Shown: positions 43,543 to 53,590, numbered from the stretch's first letter. The stretch is 64,000 nucleotides of DNA from an uncultured Eubacteriales bacterium (GCA_934432725.1 CAKRZE010000004.1:62001-126000); one strand, 5' to 3'. Notes: generated by a model not told the origin, from the letters alone. Translations and numbers: made by a program.

Positions 43543-43816
43543 GATGTTGATTATCAAAAAGTATACCGCCATGACAGGCAGCAGCAAGTTCTTTGCCGCA
43601 CCGCTCCTCTCTGTCGTCTTCTCAATTGCACCACCTCGGGATGCTTTTTGCCCAAACACAGACCTCTGCCGGAGTCGTTCCGGTAAAAACCTTTGTCGTC
43701 CCCCTCTTTTGCGGAATCAGGCTGATTTTGCAAAGCAGAATCGCTGCCGTTCGGAAAACGAACACCGCAAGGCGTAAGCGGAAGAATGCCGCTTTCAATC
43801 TCATTATCAGAAAAAA

Positions 43817-43850
43817 GAAAGGATGCCTTTCCGATGCAAAGGCAGTCGTG
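43817..43850 (+). promoter_or_regulatory. SPFH gene leader: two mutually exclusive hairpins over SD sites
   Basis: GAAAGG (43817-43822) can pair with CCTTTC (43826-43831). Alternatively GCCTTT (43825-43830) can pair with AAAGGC (43838-43843). The first fold hides the upstream SD; the second hides the SD nearest the ATG at 43851. Confidence 0.5.
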
Positions 43851-44783
43851 ATGACCATGAAAACAAAAACCGTTCCCAATCAGTCCCTGATCAAAAAGCT
43901 CGTCATCGCAGCCGCGGTCCTTGTTTTGTTCCTCATCCTGATTCTGACCCTGTTCACCACGGTTCCGACCGGTCATACCGGCGTGGTCACTACCTTCGGA
44001 AAGGTGGAGCAGTTTGTGCTGGACGAAGGCGTTCACGTCAAGCTTCCTTGGCAGAGAGTCATCAACATGGATAACCGCGCGCAGAAAAAAACCGTCACCA
44101 CTCCCGCTTTTTCCTCCGATATTCAGCAGGTTGACGTCATCTGCACACTGAACTATTCCGTAGACCGTGAAACCTCACAGACGCTTTACCGCAATGTCGG
44201 TGCAAATTATTATGAGACCGTCATGGAGCCGCGCTTCTATGAAAGCGTCAAGGCGGTATTCGCACGCTTCACAGCAGAAAATCTGGTGGCATCGCGGGAC
44301 ACGCTTTCCACGGACATCCGGGAAATCCTCGCACCCGAGATGAAGGAGTACGGCATCGCCGTCCTCAGCATCTCCATTGAAAACATCGACTTCACCGATG
44401 CCTTCACCGATGCGGTTGAGGCAAAGCAGGTCGCAGAGCAGAACAAGCTGCGTGCGCAGACCGAGCAGGCACAGCTTACTTTGGAGGCGGAGGCTGCCGC
44501 GAAGCGTCAGGTCATTGCCGCAAATGCAGAGGCTGACGTCACCAAAATTCAGGCTGAAGTGGCACAGTATGCCGGAGAAAAGGAAGCTGCCATGAACCAG
44601 AAGCTTTCCGAAACCATGACCGAGCTGCTGATCAAATACTATTACATCAAGCAATGGGACGGCAAGCTGCCCTCCATTTACTCCGGAGACGGCATGCTTT
44701 CCGTCATTGACGCAGCATCCTATCTGAAGAATTCCGACAAGCAGCCCTCCGGAGATGCCGGAAGCAACGATTCCGCAAAATAA
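43851..44783 (+). CDS. SPFH/prohibitin-like membrane protein
   Basis: 310 residues: one N-terminal membrane helix (LIKKLVIAAAVLVLFLILILTLF), then the SPFH domain beginning VPTGHTGVVTTFGKVEQFVLDEGVHVKLPWQ, followed by a long Ala/Glu/Gln-rich coiled-coil (residues about 190-260). Prohibitin and HflK/C-type proteins form ring scaffolds and modulate FtsH, which is encoded just upstream, separated by a terminator. The start at 43851 is preferred (AAAGG 8 nt upstream); the ATG at 43857 is close. It lies 32 bp before the MutS-like pair. Confidence 0.88.
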   Translation: MTMKTKTVPNQSLIKKLVIAAAVLVLFLILILTLFTTVPTGHTGVVTTFGKVEQFVLDEGVHVKLPWQRVINMDNRAQKKTVTTPAFSSDIQQVDVICTLNYSVDRETSQTLYRNVGANYYETVMEPRFYESVKAVFARFTAENLVASRDTLSTDIREILAPEMKEYGIAVLSISIENIDFTDAFTDAVEAKQVAEQNKLRAQTEQAQLTLEAEAAAKRQVIAANAEADVTKIQAEVAQYAGEKEAAMNQKLSETMTELLIKYYYIKQWDGKLPSIYSGDGMLSVIDAASYLKNSDKQPSGDAGSNDSAK

Positions 44784-44815
44784 ACGGCACTGCCGGAAAG
44801 GAAACCGCCCGCTTC

Positions 44816-46279
44816 ATGAATTACCCTTCTTTATTGTATTGGAACCCTCCGAAAACCATACCGCTCGATCCGGACCTGTTTGACGACCTCCAGATCAGTC
44901 AGCTGGTCAGCGCGGAGGTCTTTGCGCCGGCTCTGTACCCGTGCGATGCGGAAAATCTGGAAAAGCGTCAGGAATTTTTCCGTACACTCATGAAAAATCC
45001 GATATTCCGCAGTCATCTGACTGTACTCGGCTCTCTGATTGACCGGGCGGATGCACTGAATACCGTATTGCAGGAGGCTGCCGGACAAACGGAACGCCAT
45101 TTTGCATTTTACGCCTGCCTGCATGCCGTCATAAGCTTCACGGAGGCGGCGGCAGAGGATGCGGGAGGCGAAGACAATCCGCTGTTTGCCCGCTTCCGCA
45201 GTTTTTTTGAAGCACATCGGGAAAAGGCGGAATGGACGGAGGTCAGAAAAGAGATTAAAACGCTCGTTCCCGTTTACGAAAAGCTACGGAACAACATCCT
45301 CCGCATCCACAAGAAGGACATCCGGCTCCTCTCCTCCACGGGAACAGGCTATCTTGCAAGACTGCGGAGCTGTGCCGAAAATCTCGGTCTGGAGCCGCCG
45401 GAGCCGCCGGTATTTTCTCCGATTCAGTTAACTCCCGTCCTGACGGAAACCGTGGCGGCGCTCTATCCGCAGGAATGCGGAATTTTTGCGGAATTCCATG
45501 AAAAATACCGCGCGCTGTATGATCCCGCTGTCACGGAATACCGGCTTCAGATCGGCTTCTACCTGGCGATGGCAGGACTGCTTGACCGTGTGTCGGAGGC
45601 GAAAATTCCGCTGACCTACCCCGTCCTGTCCCCGCAAAGAAAAATTTCGGCAACCGATGCTTACGATATCTCCCTGCTTGCCAAGCATGAGACGCATATC
45701 GTGCCGAATGATATCAATTTCACCCAGGAGGAGCCGTTCTATTATCTGACCGGTGCAAACGGGGGAGGCAAAACCACCTATCTGCGTGCCGTCGGCATCT
45801 GCTGTACCCTTCTTCTGCTCGGCTGTCCCCTGCCGTGCCGTCACGCGGAATGCTCTGTGCCGAGCGGCGTTTTCACGCACTTCCCGCGCGATGAACGCTT
45901 TGAAAATACCGGCAGATTTGTCGAAGAAAACCGGCGCGTACAAAAGATCCTCGCGCAGATGGATCAGGACTCCGTTGTCCTGCTGAACGAAACCTATTCC
46001 ACCACCAACGAGGAAAATGCACTAGAGCTGACCGACCGGCTTGCAAACCGTCTCTACAATCAGGCTGTTTTCGGTCTTTATATCACACATCAGCATGCGC
46101 TGGAGGAGGGTCCGATTCCCTATCTGAATGTTGTAGTCGATTTCAACGACTCCAACCGGCGCACCTTCCGGATCGCAAAGCAGAGAACCGGAAACGGCTC
46201 CTTTGCGGAAGACATCCTGAAAAAATATGCGCTGACCGAAGAAGCGCTGACCGAACGGTTCGGAGGCGGTATGTTATGA
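44816..46279 (+). CDS. MutS-like ATPase, first of a tandem pair
   Basis: 487 residues with a MutS core helical region and the C-terminal ABC-type ATPase of the MutS family, but no N-terminal mismatch-recognition domain. Walker A is GANGGGKTTYLRAV (from residue 313). The Walker B-like segment is SVVLLNETYSTTNEENA, with Asn where classical MutS has Asp. A conserved LYITHQHALEE segment follows. Its role is unknown; relatives of this architecture are scattered in Clostridia. AAAGGAAA lies about 11 nt before the ATG. It overlaps the next gene by 4 bp. Confidence 0.85.
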   Translation: MNYPSLLYWNPPKTIPLDPDLFDDLQISQLVSAEVFAPALYPCDAENLEKRQEFFRTLMKNPIFRSHLTVLGSLIDRADALNTVLQEAAGQTERHFAFYACLHAVISFTEAAAEDAGGEDNPLFARFRSFFEAHREKAEWTEVRKEIKTLVPVYEKLRNNILRIHKKDIRLLSSTGTGYLARLRSCAENLGLEPPEPPVFSPIQLTPVLTETVAALYPQECGIFAEFHEKYRALYDPAVTEYRLQIGFYLAMAGLLDRVSEAKIPLTYPVLSPQRKISATDAYDISLLAKHETHIVPNDINFTQEEPFYYLTGANGGGKTTYLRAVGICCTLLLLGCPLPCRHAECSVPSGVFTHFPRDERFENTGRFVEENRRVQKILAQMDQDSVVLLNETYSTTNEENALELTDRLANRLYNQAVFGLYITHQHALEEGPIPYLNVVVDFNDSNRRTFRIAKQRTGNGSFAEDILKKYALTEEALTERFGGGML

Positions 46280-47754
46280 ATTTCAGCTTACTTTACAAAA
46301 CCGAAGAAACACCGCCGGTCTGCGATATTCTGTACGACCTCTCAACAGACCGCGCCATGAAGAGCATCTGCCCCGATCCCCGGAAACGGGAGTATTTTCT
46401 GGACATTCTGTCAAAGCCGCTGCGCAGGCGGGAAAACATCCTCTACCGCCAGCAGATCTATTCGGATTTTGCTCGCCTGCCAGAGCTTTTCTCCGACCTG
46501 AAAACGCTTTTCACCCGTTACGACCGGATCAAAAGCGATTGGCAGGAGCTGAAGCTTTCGGCTGCTCCCGCCTCATCCTCTACGGTCAATCCGGAGGCGC
46601 TGCTGGAGCATACCTACGCCTCCCTGAAGGTCACCGCAATCTTTCCGAACACCATTGTTTCCTTTTTCCACTCGCTCTGCGACACCCTGAAAAAGTATTC
46701 GCTCCGGGCGGAGGGGCTTTTGGCAATCCGCGATTACTGTGAGGAAATGATCCGCAACGATTCCTTCAGCGAAATTGTCAGAATCACTCAGCTTTTCCGC
46801 TATCACACGCCGGAACACTACACCTTCGGCATGGCAGTCGATTTGGATGAAACGCTGCGCGTCTCTTCTCTGGACCTTTGCGAAATCACGGAATATGATC
46901 CCAAAGCGGAAAAGACACCTCTGTTCCGGCTATTCTCCAAAAAAGACGAGAAAAAACCGCCGAAAGCCGATGTTCCCTCCGACGGCGCATCCTATGAAAA
47001 AACCGTTCATCTGCTGAATATTGCGCTTTGCAGCATTGATTCCGCACTGACGCAGGTCACAAATAATCTGTACGGCGTATTTTACGGCATCGGACGGGAA
47101 ATGCTGTTTTATGAGACCGCGCTTCTGTACCGGGAGCATATGGCGTCGCTCGGTCTGCCGCTCACCCTTCCGGAAATCTCCGAGCCGGAGGATAACCGGA
47201 TCGTTCTGCACACACTTTACGATCTTGTTCTGGCTGCCGAAGCGGAAAACGCAGAGCGCATTGTTCCGAATGACGTGGAAATCGACGGAGTTGCCGGAAT
47301 TCTGGTCAAGGGTCTGACCGACACAGGAAAAACCGTCTATCTCCGCTCCGCAGGCGCTGCACAGCTGTTCGGACAAGCCGGGCTTCCCGTTCTGGCACAG
47401 CAGGCGCACCTCAGCATCCGCAACGCATTCTTCTCCCACTTTTCATCAGCCGAGGAAGAGTTCCTCACAGGCGATGCGGCGGGAAGATTCGATCAGGAGG
47501 CAAAGGAAATTGCCCACATTCTGGACCGGCTTCAGCCGTATTCCATGGTATTCCTGAACGAGACCTTTCAGACAACCTCTTACCGGGAAGGAACCCTTGC
47601 CATCTTCCGGATTCTTTCCGTCCTTCCCCGAACCGGAACAAAATTCCTGTTTGTTACGCATCTGACCAAGCTGTTTTCTCTTATGGACAAGACGCGTGTC
47701 TGCCTGATGGAAACGGATAACGGAAAGCAATACCGGCTGAAGCGCATCCGCTGA
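46276..47754 (+). CDS. MutS-like ATPase, second of a tandem pair
   Basis: 492 residues with the same layout as its upstream neighbour: an alpha-helical core followed by a MutS-type ATPase. Walker A is GLTDTGKTVYLRSA (from residue 346). The Walker B-like segment is MVFLNETFQTTSYREG, again with Asn. FLFVTHLTKLFSLM matches the H-loop region. A Lys-rich linker interrupts the core at about residues 225-240. The start is coupled to the first gene (ATGA overlap). The two proteins could form a heterodimer, as MutS-family ATPases are dimeric; this is inference. Confidence 0.85.
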   Translation: MNFSLLYKTEETPPVCDILYDLSTDRAMKSICPDPRKREYFLDILSKPLRRRENILYRQQIYSDFARLPELFSDLKTLFTRYDRIKSDWQELKLSAAPASSSTVNPEALLEHTYASLKVTAIFPNTIVSFFHSLCDTLKKYSLRAEGLLAIRDYCEEMIRNDSFSEIVRITQLFRYHTPEHYTFGMAVDLDETLRVSSLDLCEITEYDPKAEKTPLFRLFSKKDEKKPPKADVPSDGASYEKTVHLLNIALCSIDSALTQVTNNLYGVFYGIGREMLFYETALLYREHMASLGLPLTLPEISEPEDNRIVLHTLYDLVLAAEAENAERIVPNDVEIDGVAGILVKGLTDTGKTVYLRSAGAAQLFGQAGLPVLAQQAHLSIRNAFFSHFSSAEEEFLTGDAAGRFDQEAKEIAHILDRLQPYSMVFLNETFQTTSYREGTLAIFRILSVLPRTGTKFLFVTHLTKLFSLMDKTRVCLMETDNGKQYRLKRIR

Positions 47755-48097
47755 ACTCCGGCTGCGTATAAGCTTGATTCCGGGAACTCAGCCTATTTGT
47801 GAGCCATGGCTTCAGGAGCCCCGGAACAGGATTCCTCCGGCTTGAACACGGTGACTGCCATCCCGTGCGGACGGAGGCGCACGCACAGAGGCACACCGGA
47901 CTTCAGCTGCCCATAAAGTCTCATCCGGTGCCGTGATCACATGCCGGCGCACGGAGTCACGACCGCCCGGTCCGGCGTAAAATCCTGTCTGTGCAAGCGA
48001 TATATGCCATGGAACAGCGACGGAGGGCATTTTCTGCGGCATACCGCAATGCGCACGCAACACAGTAATTCATTTTATCAAAAAAGGTGATACTTTT
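47755..48097. other. non-coding gap before copA
   Basis: 343 bp without a credible gene. No clear promoter, copper-repressor operator or terminator could be recognised. Confidence 0.4.
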
Positions 48098-50683
48098 ATG
48101 CTCAATCAAACCGAATACCGTGTCACCGGCATGACCTGCTCCGCCTGCTCCGCCCATGTGGAAAAAGCAGTATCCTCTCTGACCGGCGTAGAGAAGGCGG
48201 AGGTCAATCTTCTGACCGGCACCATGCGCGTGACGGCATCGGATTCCGTCACGCCCACCGACATCATCCGCGCCGTGGAACACGCCGGATACGGCGCACG
48301 GGAGTCCTCCGCTTCCGGAGAAAAAAACAGCTCCGACACAAGGAAGGAACCGGAAGCAGCCGATGATTCCAAGGCAGCGCTGCGGAATCTCATTCTGTCC
48401 TTTGTACTGCTTGTTCCGCTGATGTATATCGCCATGTATCACATGCTGCCGCACCCGATGTGGATGCACCGCATCTTTTCGGGAGGCGAGCATGCCATGC
48501 TGTATGTGCTGATTCAGTTTTTCCTGACAATTCCGGTGCTTTTTTTGAATCGCGGCTATTTCACGCGCGGCTTCCGTTCCCTGCTGCACGGCGCGCCGAG
48601 TATGGATACGCTGATTGCAGTCGGATCCTCTGCGGCAGCCGGATACGGCATCTATGCCATGTTTGCCATTGCAGCCAGCATCGGCAGGCTTGACTATACC
48701 GCAGCACAGCATTATGCGGACAATCTCTACTTTGAATCCGCCGCCATGATCCTGACGCTTGTCTCCCTCGGAAAATATCTGGAAAAACGCGCCAAAAGCA
48801 AGACCACCGATGCAATTTCCGGCTTGATGAAGCTGACCCCGCCGACAGCAACAGTGGAGCGGGACGGCATAGAATATGAAATTCCGGTCGGTGAGATCGC
48901 GGTCGGAGACACGGTGATTCTGCGCGGAGGCGCAGCATCTCCCGTAGACGGCGTCATTCTGGAGGGAAGCGCCGGATTTGACGAATCGGCTTTGACCGGA
49001 GAAAGTATTCCGGTCGAAAAAACCGTTGGGGACCGCGTCATGTCAGCCTCCGTCAACCGCGGCGGCTTTGTCAGGCTGACCGCCACTCAGGTGGGCAAGG
49101 ACACAACGCTCTCTCAGATCATACGGCTTGTGGAGGAAGCCTCTGCGGGCAAGGCTCCTATTTCAAAGCTTGCCGACCGCGTGTCAGGCGTCTTTGTCCC
49201 GGTCGTCATCGGAATTGCCGTCGTCACGTTTGCGGCATGGATGATTGCCGGATACGGCTTTGCCTTCGCGCTGGAATGCGCCATTTCGGTTCTGGTCGTC
49301 TCCTGCCCCTGTGCGCTCGGGCTTGCCACGCCGGTTGCGGTTATGGTAGGAACCGGAAAGGGCGCGCAATGCGGCATTCTGTTCAAATCCGGAGAAGCGC
49401 TTCAGACGCTTCACAGCGTCACTGCCGTTGTTCTGGACAAAACAGGCACCCTGACGGAGGGAAAGCCGCGCGTGACCGACATTGTCCCGGTCGGCGTATC
49501 CTGCGAGGAGCTGCTCCGCTGTGCCGTTTCCGTAGAGCTTCTGAGCGAGCACCCGCTTGCTCAGGCGATTGTGGCGGAGGCAGAAAGCCGCGGCGTTGTT
49601 CCGGAAAAAGCCGACAGCTTCCATGCGGAGCCGGGAAAGGGCGTCAGCGCTTCCCTTGGCGGCGCACAGATCCTTGCCGGAAATGCGTCCTATATGAAAA
49701 GCAGCGGGATTGCCTTCCCGGAGGAGGAAACCAAGCGCCTTGCGGAGGAGGGGAAAACCACTCTGCTCTTTGCAAGAAACAGCATCTGCCTCGGAATTAT
49801 CGCACTTGCCGATTCGCTTCGTCCGACCAGCCCGCAGGCAATCCGTCAGCTGAAGGAGCTCGGGCTGAAAACTGTTCTTCTGACCGGCGACAACCGTCAG
49901 ACCGCCAACGCCATCGCCTCCCGGCTTGAGATGAACCAGGTCCGCGCGGAGGTGCTTCCCGCCGACAAGGAGCGTGAGGTCGCCGCCATGATGAAGGCAG
50001 GAGAGCGCGTTGCCATGGTCGGTGACGGCATCAATGACGCCCCCGCCCTCGTCAGAGCCGATGTCGGCATTGCCATCGGTGCGGGAACCGATGTTGCCAT
50101 TGACAGCGCGGACGTTGTCCTGATGAAGAGCAATGTTCTGGACGTTGTGGATGCCATCCGGCTGAGCCGCAGCGTCATCCGCAATATCAAGGAAAACCTG
50201 TTCTGGGCATTTTTCTATAACTGCATCGGAATTCCGCTTGCAGCAGGCGTATTCTTTTTACCGCTCGGCTGGCACCTGACTCCCATGTTCGGCTCTGCCG
50301 CCATGAGCTTAAGCTCTGTCTCTGTCGTCTCCAATGCGCTGCGTCTCCGCTTTTTCAAGCCGGTTCGGCGCAGCACGGAGGCAAGCACTCCTGCGGACCG
50401 GAAGAACCCTGCCGCCTCCGCAGAATCGGATATTAAATTGAAAGGCTCCGAAGCGGAGCAGAAAGGAGAAAGCATGCAAAAGGTACTTTCCATTCAGGGA
50501 ATGATGTGCGCACACTGTGTGGCGCATGTCAAAAAGGCGCTGGAGTCTGTTTCCGGCGTATCGGCTGTCGAAGTAAATCTGGAGGAAGGCACAGCGCTGG
50601 TCACCCTGTCCGCTGCCGTTCCGGATGACACGCTGGCTGCGGCTGTCCGCGATGCCGGTTATGAAGTCAAGAGCGTAAAGTAA
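48098..50683 (+). CDS. copA: copper-translocating P-type ATPase with C-terminal CopZ-like domain
   Basis: 861 residues. An N-terminal HMA domain (GMTCSACSAHVEKA, residues 11-24) is followed by membrane helices, the actuator (GESIPVEK), the ion-binding CPC (403-405, SCPCALG), the phosphorylation site DKTGT (D447), TGDN and GDGINDAPAL. An Ala/Pro/Ser/Lys-rich linker of about 45 residues then leads to a second HMA domain (residues 793-861, GMMCAHCVAHVKKAL). CopA exports Cu(I). The C-terminal HMA is unusual and its boundary coincides with a strong internal ribosome site and ATG at 50474. AAAAGGTGAT precedes the main start. Confidence 0.95.
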   Translation: MLNQTEYRVTGMTCSACSAHVEKAVSSLTGVEKAEVNLLTGTMRVTASDSVTPTDIIRAVEHAGYGARESSASGEKNSSDTRKEPEAADDSKAALRNLILSFVLLVPLMYIAMYHMLPHPMWMHRIFSGGEHAMLYVLIQFFLTIPVLFLNRGYFTRGFRSLLHGAPSMDTLIAVGSSAAAGYGIYAMFAIAASIGRLDYTAAQHYADNLYFESAAMILTLVSLGKYLEKRAKSKTTDAISGLMKLTPPTATVERDGIEYEIPVGEIAVGDTVILRGGAASPVDGVILEGSAGFDESALTGESIPVEKTVGDRVMSASVNRGGFVRLTATQVGKDTTLSQIIRLVEEASAGKAPISKLADRVSGVFVPVVIGIAVVTFAAWMIAGYGFAFALECAISVLVVSCPCALGLATPVAVMVGTGKGAQCGILFKSGEALQTLHSVTAVVLDKTGTLTEGKPRVTDIVPVGVSCEELLRCAVSVELLSEHPLAQAIVAEAESRGVVPEKADSFHAEPGKGVSASLGGAQILAGNASYMKSSGIAFPEEETKRLAEEGKTTLLFARNSICLGIIALADSLRPTSPQAIRQLKELGLKTVLLTGDNRQTANAIASRLEMNQVRAEVLPADKEREVAAMMKAGERVAMVGDGINDAPALVRADVGIAIGAGTDVAIDSADVVLMKSNVLDVVDAIRLSRSVIRNIKENLFWAFFYNCIGIPLAAGVFFLPLGWHLTPMFGSAAMSLSSVSVVSNALRLRFFKPVRRSTEASTPADRKNPAASAESDIKLKGSEAEQKGESMQKVLSIQGMMCAHCVAHVKKALESVSGVSAVEVNLEEGTALVTLSAAVPDDTLAAAVRDAGYEVKSVK
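50474..50683 (+). CDS. possible internally started copper chaperone (CopZ-like), in frame within copA
   Basis: Inside copA, the consensus SD AAAGGAG (50462-50468) precedes an in-frame ATG at 50474. The 69-residue product, MQKVLSIQGMMCAHCVAHVK onward, has exactly the size and CxxC motif of free CopZ chaperones. It ends with the copA stop. This looks like a former separate copZ gene fused in frame to copA, with its own initiation signal kept. Internal initiation is inferred and not shown by the sequence alone. Confidence 0.5.
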   Translation: MQKVLSIQGMMCAHCVAHVKKALESVSGVSAVEVNLEEGTALVTLSAAVPDDTLAAAVRDAGYEVKSVK

Positions 50684-50920
50684 CGCAAATAAGCTCCGAC
50701 TCTCTCCATTACAACACACACGGGCGGAGGCGTTTCCGGCAGTGCAGAAGCGCGCTGCATCCCCTCCGCCCGACAGGATCGCCGGCTCAACAACTGCCGG
50801 GGCGCCCGTGCAGGTCCGTTTTTGCTGAAAAAGTCAAAAATTATGGCTTTTCCCCCAAAAAAACGACTCATACGGCATCCCTGCAAAATAAATTTCACCG
50901 GCTCCGGGAGGAAAAACCGC

Positions 50921-53590
50921 ATGAACGAAACAAAAAAATACTGTATCATTTCCCACACCCACTGGGACCGCGAATGGTATCAGCCGCTTGAAAATTTCCG
51001 GATGCGGCTGGTAGACCTGATCGACCATCTGCTTGAAATACTGGATACCGACCCGGAATACCGCTTCCATCTGGATGCGCAGACCATCGTTCTGGAGGAC
51101 TATCTTGAAATCCGTCCGAAGCGCCGTCCGGTTCTTGAGAAGTACATAAAGGAAGGCAGACTCCTTGTCGGTCCGTGGTATGTCCAGAATGACTTTCATC
51201 TCACATCCGGAGAGGCAACGGTCCGCAATCTGCTGATCGGAACCGCCATTGCAAACGAATTCGGTGCCTGCATGAAGGTCGGCTATGCTGCCGACCAGTT
51301 CGGACTGATCTCCCAGCTTCCGCAGATCCTCGCCCGCTACGGTCTGAACTACTGCGTGTTCGGACGCGGCTTTGACCGTCACGAAACACAGTTTTATTGG
51401 GAAGCCGAGGACGGCTCCGGCGTACAGTGCGAGCATATGCGGTTCTGGTACAACAACGCACAGCGGTTTTCTCCGAATCCCGTGGGCGCTTTACATCTTG
51501 CACGGGAGCGCGCCTCCTGGTGCGCCCAGCATGCCAAGACCCACAATTACCTGCTGATGAACGGTGTGGATCACCTTGAGGCGCAGGAGGATCTGACCGA
51601 GATCATCAAAAAGGTCCGCCCGATGCTGAATCCCGACGAGGAAATCTTCCAGGATACCCTGCCCGAATTTCTGGACCGCGTCAAAGCGGAGGTGGAGGAA
51701 AACCACATCAAGCTGGAGACCTTCCGCGGAGAATTCCGCGACAACGGCGCCGACAGCTGTCTGACCGGAACGCTTTCCTCCCGCATCTATCTGAAGCAGT
51801 GGAACGCCCGCTGCCAGGCGGCGCTGGAAAAGGTATTTGAGCCGCTCTATACCGTCAATACCATGCTCGGTCTGACCGATTACCCCACGGAATACAGCAC
51901 CTACATGTGGAAGCTCCTGATCCAGAACCATCCGCACGACTCCATCTGCGGCTGCTCTGTAGACGCGGTTCACGCCCATATGATGGACCGCTTCAAGCGC
52001 GTCCGGGAAAATGTCACCGACCTTGTTTCCCGCGGAACGGATATTCTCTTGAGCCATATGGACAGAGACGGGCTTTCCGACCGTCAGTACCTGATCCTGT
52101 GCATGAACAGCACGCAGCTTCCCTTCCGCGGCGTGCTTGACGCTGTGATCGATATCCCTGTTGAAGAGGATACGGGTGCGTTCACCGTCAGCTGCCGGAA
52201 CGGAAAAGAGGTGCCCTTCTGTGTCTCCTCCGTGGAAAGAAATGTATCCAAGTCCATCCTCAGCCCGATTAATCTGCCGGGCGAACGCCGCGTCAACCGG
52301 TATACGGTCCATCTGCTTCCCGGAACCGTTCCCGGAATGTCGTTCAGGACGCTGACCGTCACGCCTGCCGAGGGCTCGCTCGATGCGGCACCTCTGCGCA
52401 AAAAATCCTCCCGCCGGATGGAAAACGAATTTCTGCGGGTTGAGCTTGCCGGAAACGGAACAGTCACGCTGACCGACAAAAAATCCGGTGCCGTTTACCG
52501 CGATCTCTTGCTTCTTGAGGACAACACCGAGCGCGGAAACTCCTATCAGCACCGGGAAAACGACGGTTCTGAGATCGTAACCTCCGAAAATGTCAAAGCG
52601 AAGATCACGGTAGAAGAGGATAACGTCTTTGTACAGAAGCGGAAAATCGCCTATACCATGAAGATTGATCATGTGACCGGCAGCGGCTCTGTCCCGGTGG
52701 AGATCATCCTGACGCTGACACGCGGCGCACGCACGCTGGATGTGGCGGTCAGGCTGACCAATACCGTAAAGAACCACCGTCTGCGCATGCATTTCCCGAC
52801 GGATATCAAATCCGACCGGAACTATGCCGGACAGCCCTTTGACTGTCTGATCCGGGATAAGGTCAGCCGTTTTGGCAACGACAAGTGCCACCCGGATACG
52901 GATTATGTCGGGATTGAAGACGGGACACGCGGCTTTGCCGTTCTGAACTGCGGCATCTATGAGTATGAGCAGATGACAGACGAGCGGAACACGCTGGCAC
53001 TGACGCTGCTCCGCGCCAACGAGATCATTTCCGGCGAATATGAAACGCTTACCACGATGAATCAGGACTGGACCGCTCCCGAAAACCAATGCCTCGGCGA
53101 ACAGACCTATCATCTCGCTCTGTACCCCTACACCGGCACGCATACGGAAGCGCAGGTTGCCGCGCATGCACAGCAGTTCATGGCTCCGCCCTACACCGCC
53201 GTTCAGCCGGTTGACCGCAACAAGTTCATCGGCGGCAGACCGTTTGTGCAGGGACCGGGCATGCCCGACATCTTTACACGGCCTCTGCCTCACGCGGAAA
53301 TCAAGGTGCAGCATGATATGACCGCGCTGAAAATAGAATCCTCCGTTCCGGAGGCAATGATCCTGTCCGCCCTCAAGGGCGCCGAGGAACAGGACGGCAG
53401 TTATATTGTCCGCCTTTACAACACGACCTCCGAGGAGGTGGACTGCACCCTGACCTTTGCGCACAAGCTCCGCTCTGCCGCACTTGCACTTCTGAATGAA
53501 ACGGAAACAGAGGCACTCCCGATCCGCCGTGCACATACCGTTTCGTTCCATGCACTTCCCAAGCAAATCGTCACACTGCGGATCCGGTAA
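50921..53590 (+). CDS. alpha-mannosidase, glycoside hydrolase family 38
   Basis: 889 residues. The GH38 catalytic domain starts ISHTHWDREWY (zinc His and Asp), followed by FHLDAQT, VGPWYVQNDFHLTSGEA, GYAADQFG (nucleophile Asp), LLMNGVDHLEAQ and IQNHPHDSICGCS (zinc His). The middle helical and C-terminal beta domains (QNDGSEIVT-like ENDGSEIVTSE; LTLLRANEIISGE) are complete. No signal peptide, so it is cytosolic and probably degrades imported manno-oligosaccharides. GGGAGG lies upstream of the ATG at 50921. It stands alone after copA. Confidence 0.93.
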   Translation: MNETKKYCIISHTHWDREWYQPLENFRMRLVDLIDHLLEILDTDPEYRFHLDAQTIVLEDYLEIRPKRRPVLEKYIKEGRLLVGPWYVQNDFHLTSGEATVRNLLIGTAIANEFGACMKVGYAADQFGLISQLPQILARYGLNYCVFGRGFDRHETQFYWEAEDGSGVQCEHMRFWYNNAQRFSPNPVGALHLARERASWCAQHAKTHNYLLMNGVDHLEAQEDLTEIIKKVRPMLNPDEEIFQDTLPEFLDRVKAEVEENHIKLETFRGEFRDNGADSCLTGTLSSRIYLKQWNARCQAALEKVFEPLYTVNTMLGLTDYPTEYSTYMWKLLIQNHPHDSICGCSVDAVHAHMMDRFKRVRENVTDLVSRGTDILLSHMDRDGLSDRQYLILCMNSTQLPFRGVLDAVIDIPVEEDTGAFTVSCRNGKEVPFCVSSVERNVSKSILSPINLPGERRVNRYTVHLLPGTVPGMSFRTLTVTPAEGSLDAAPLRKKSSRRMENEFLRVELAGNGTVTLTDKKSGAVYRDLLLLEDNTERGNSYQHRENDGSEIVTSENVKAKITVEEDNVFVQKRKIAYTMKIDHVTGSGSVPVEIILTLTRGARTLDVAVRLTNTVKNHRLRMHFPTDIKSDRNYAGQPFDCLIRDKVSRFGNDKCHPDTDYVGIEDGTRGFAVLNCGIYEYEQMTDERNTLALTLLRANEIISGEYETLTTMNQDWTAPENQCLGEQTYHLALYPYTGTHTEAQVAAHAQQFMAPPYTAVQPVDRNKFIGGRPFVQGPGMPDIFTRPLPHAEIKVQHDMTALKIESSVPEAMILSALKGAEEQDGSYIVRLYNTTSEEVDCTLTFAHKLRSAALALLNETETEALPIRRAHTVSFHALPKQIVTLRIR

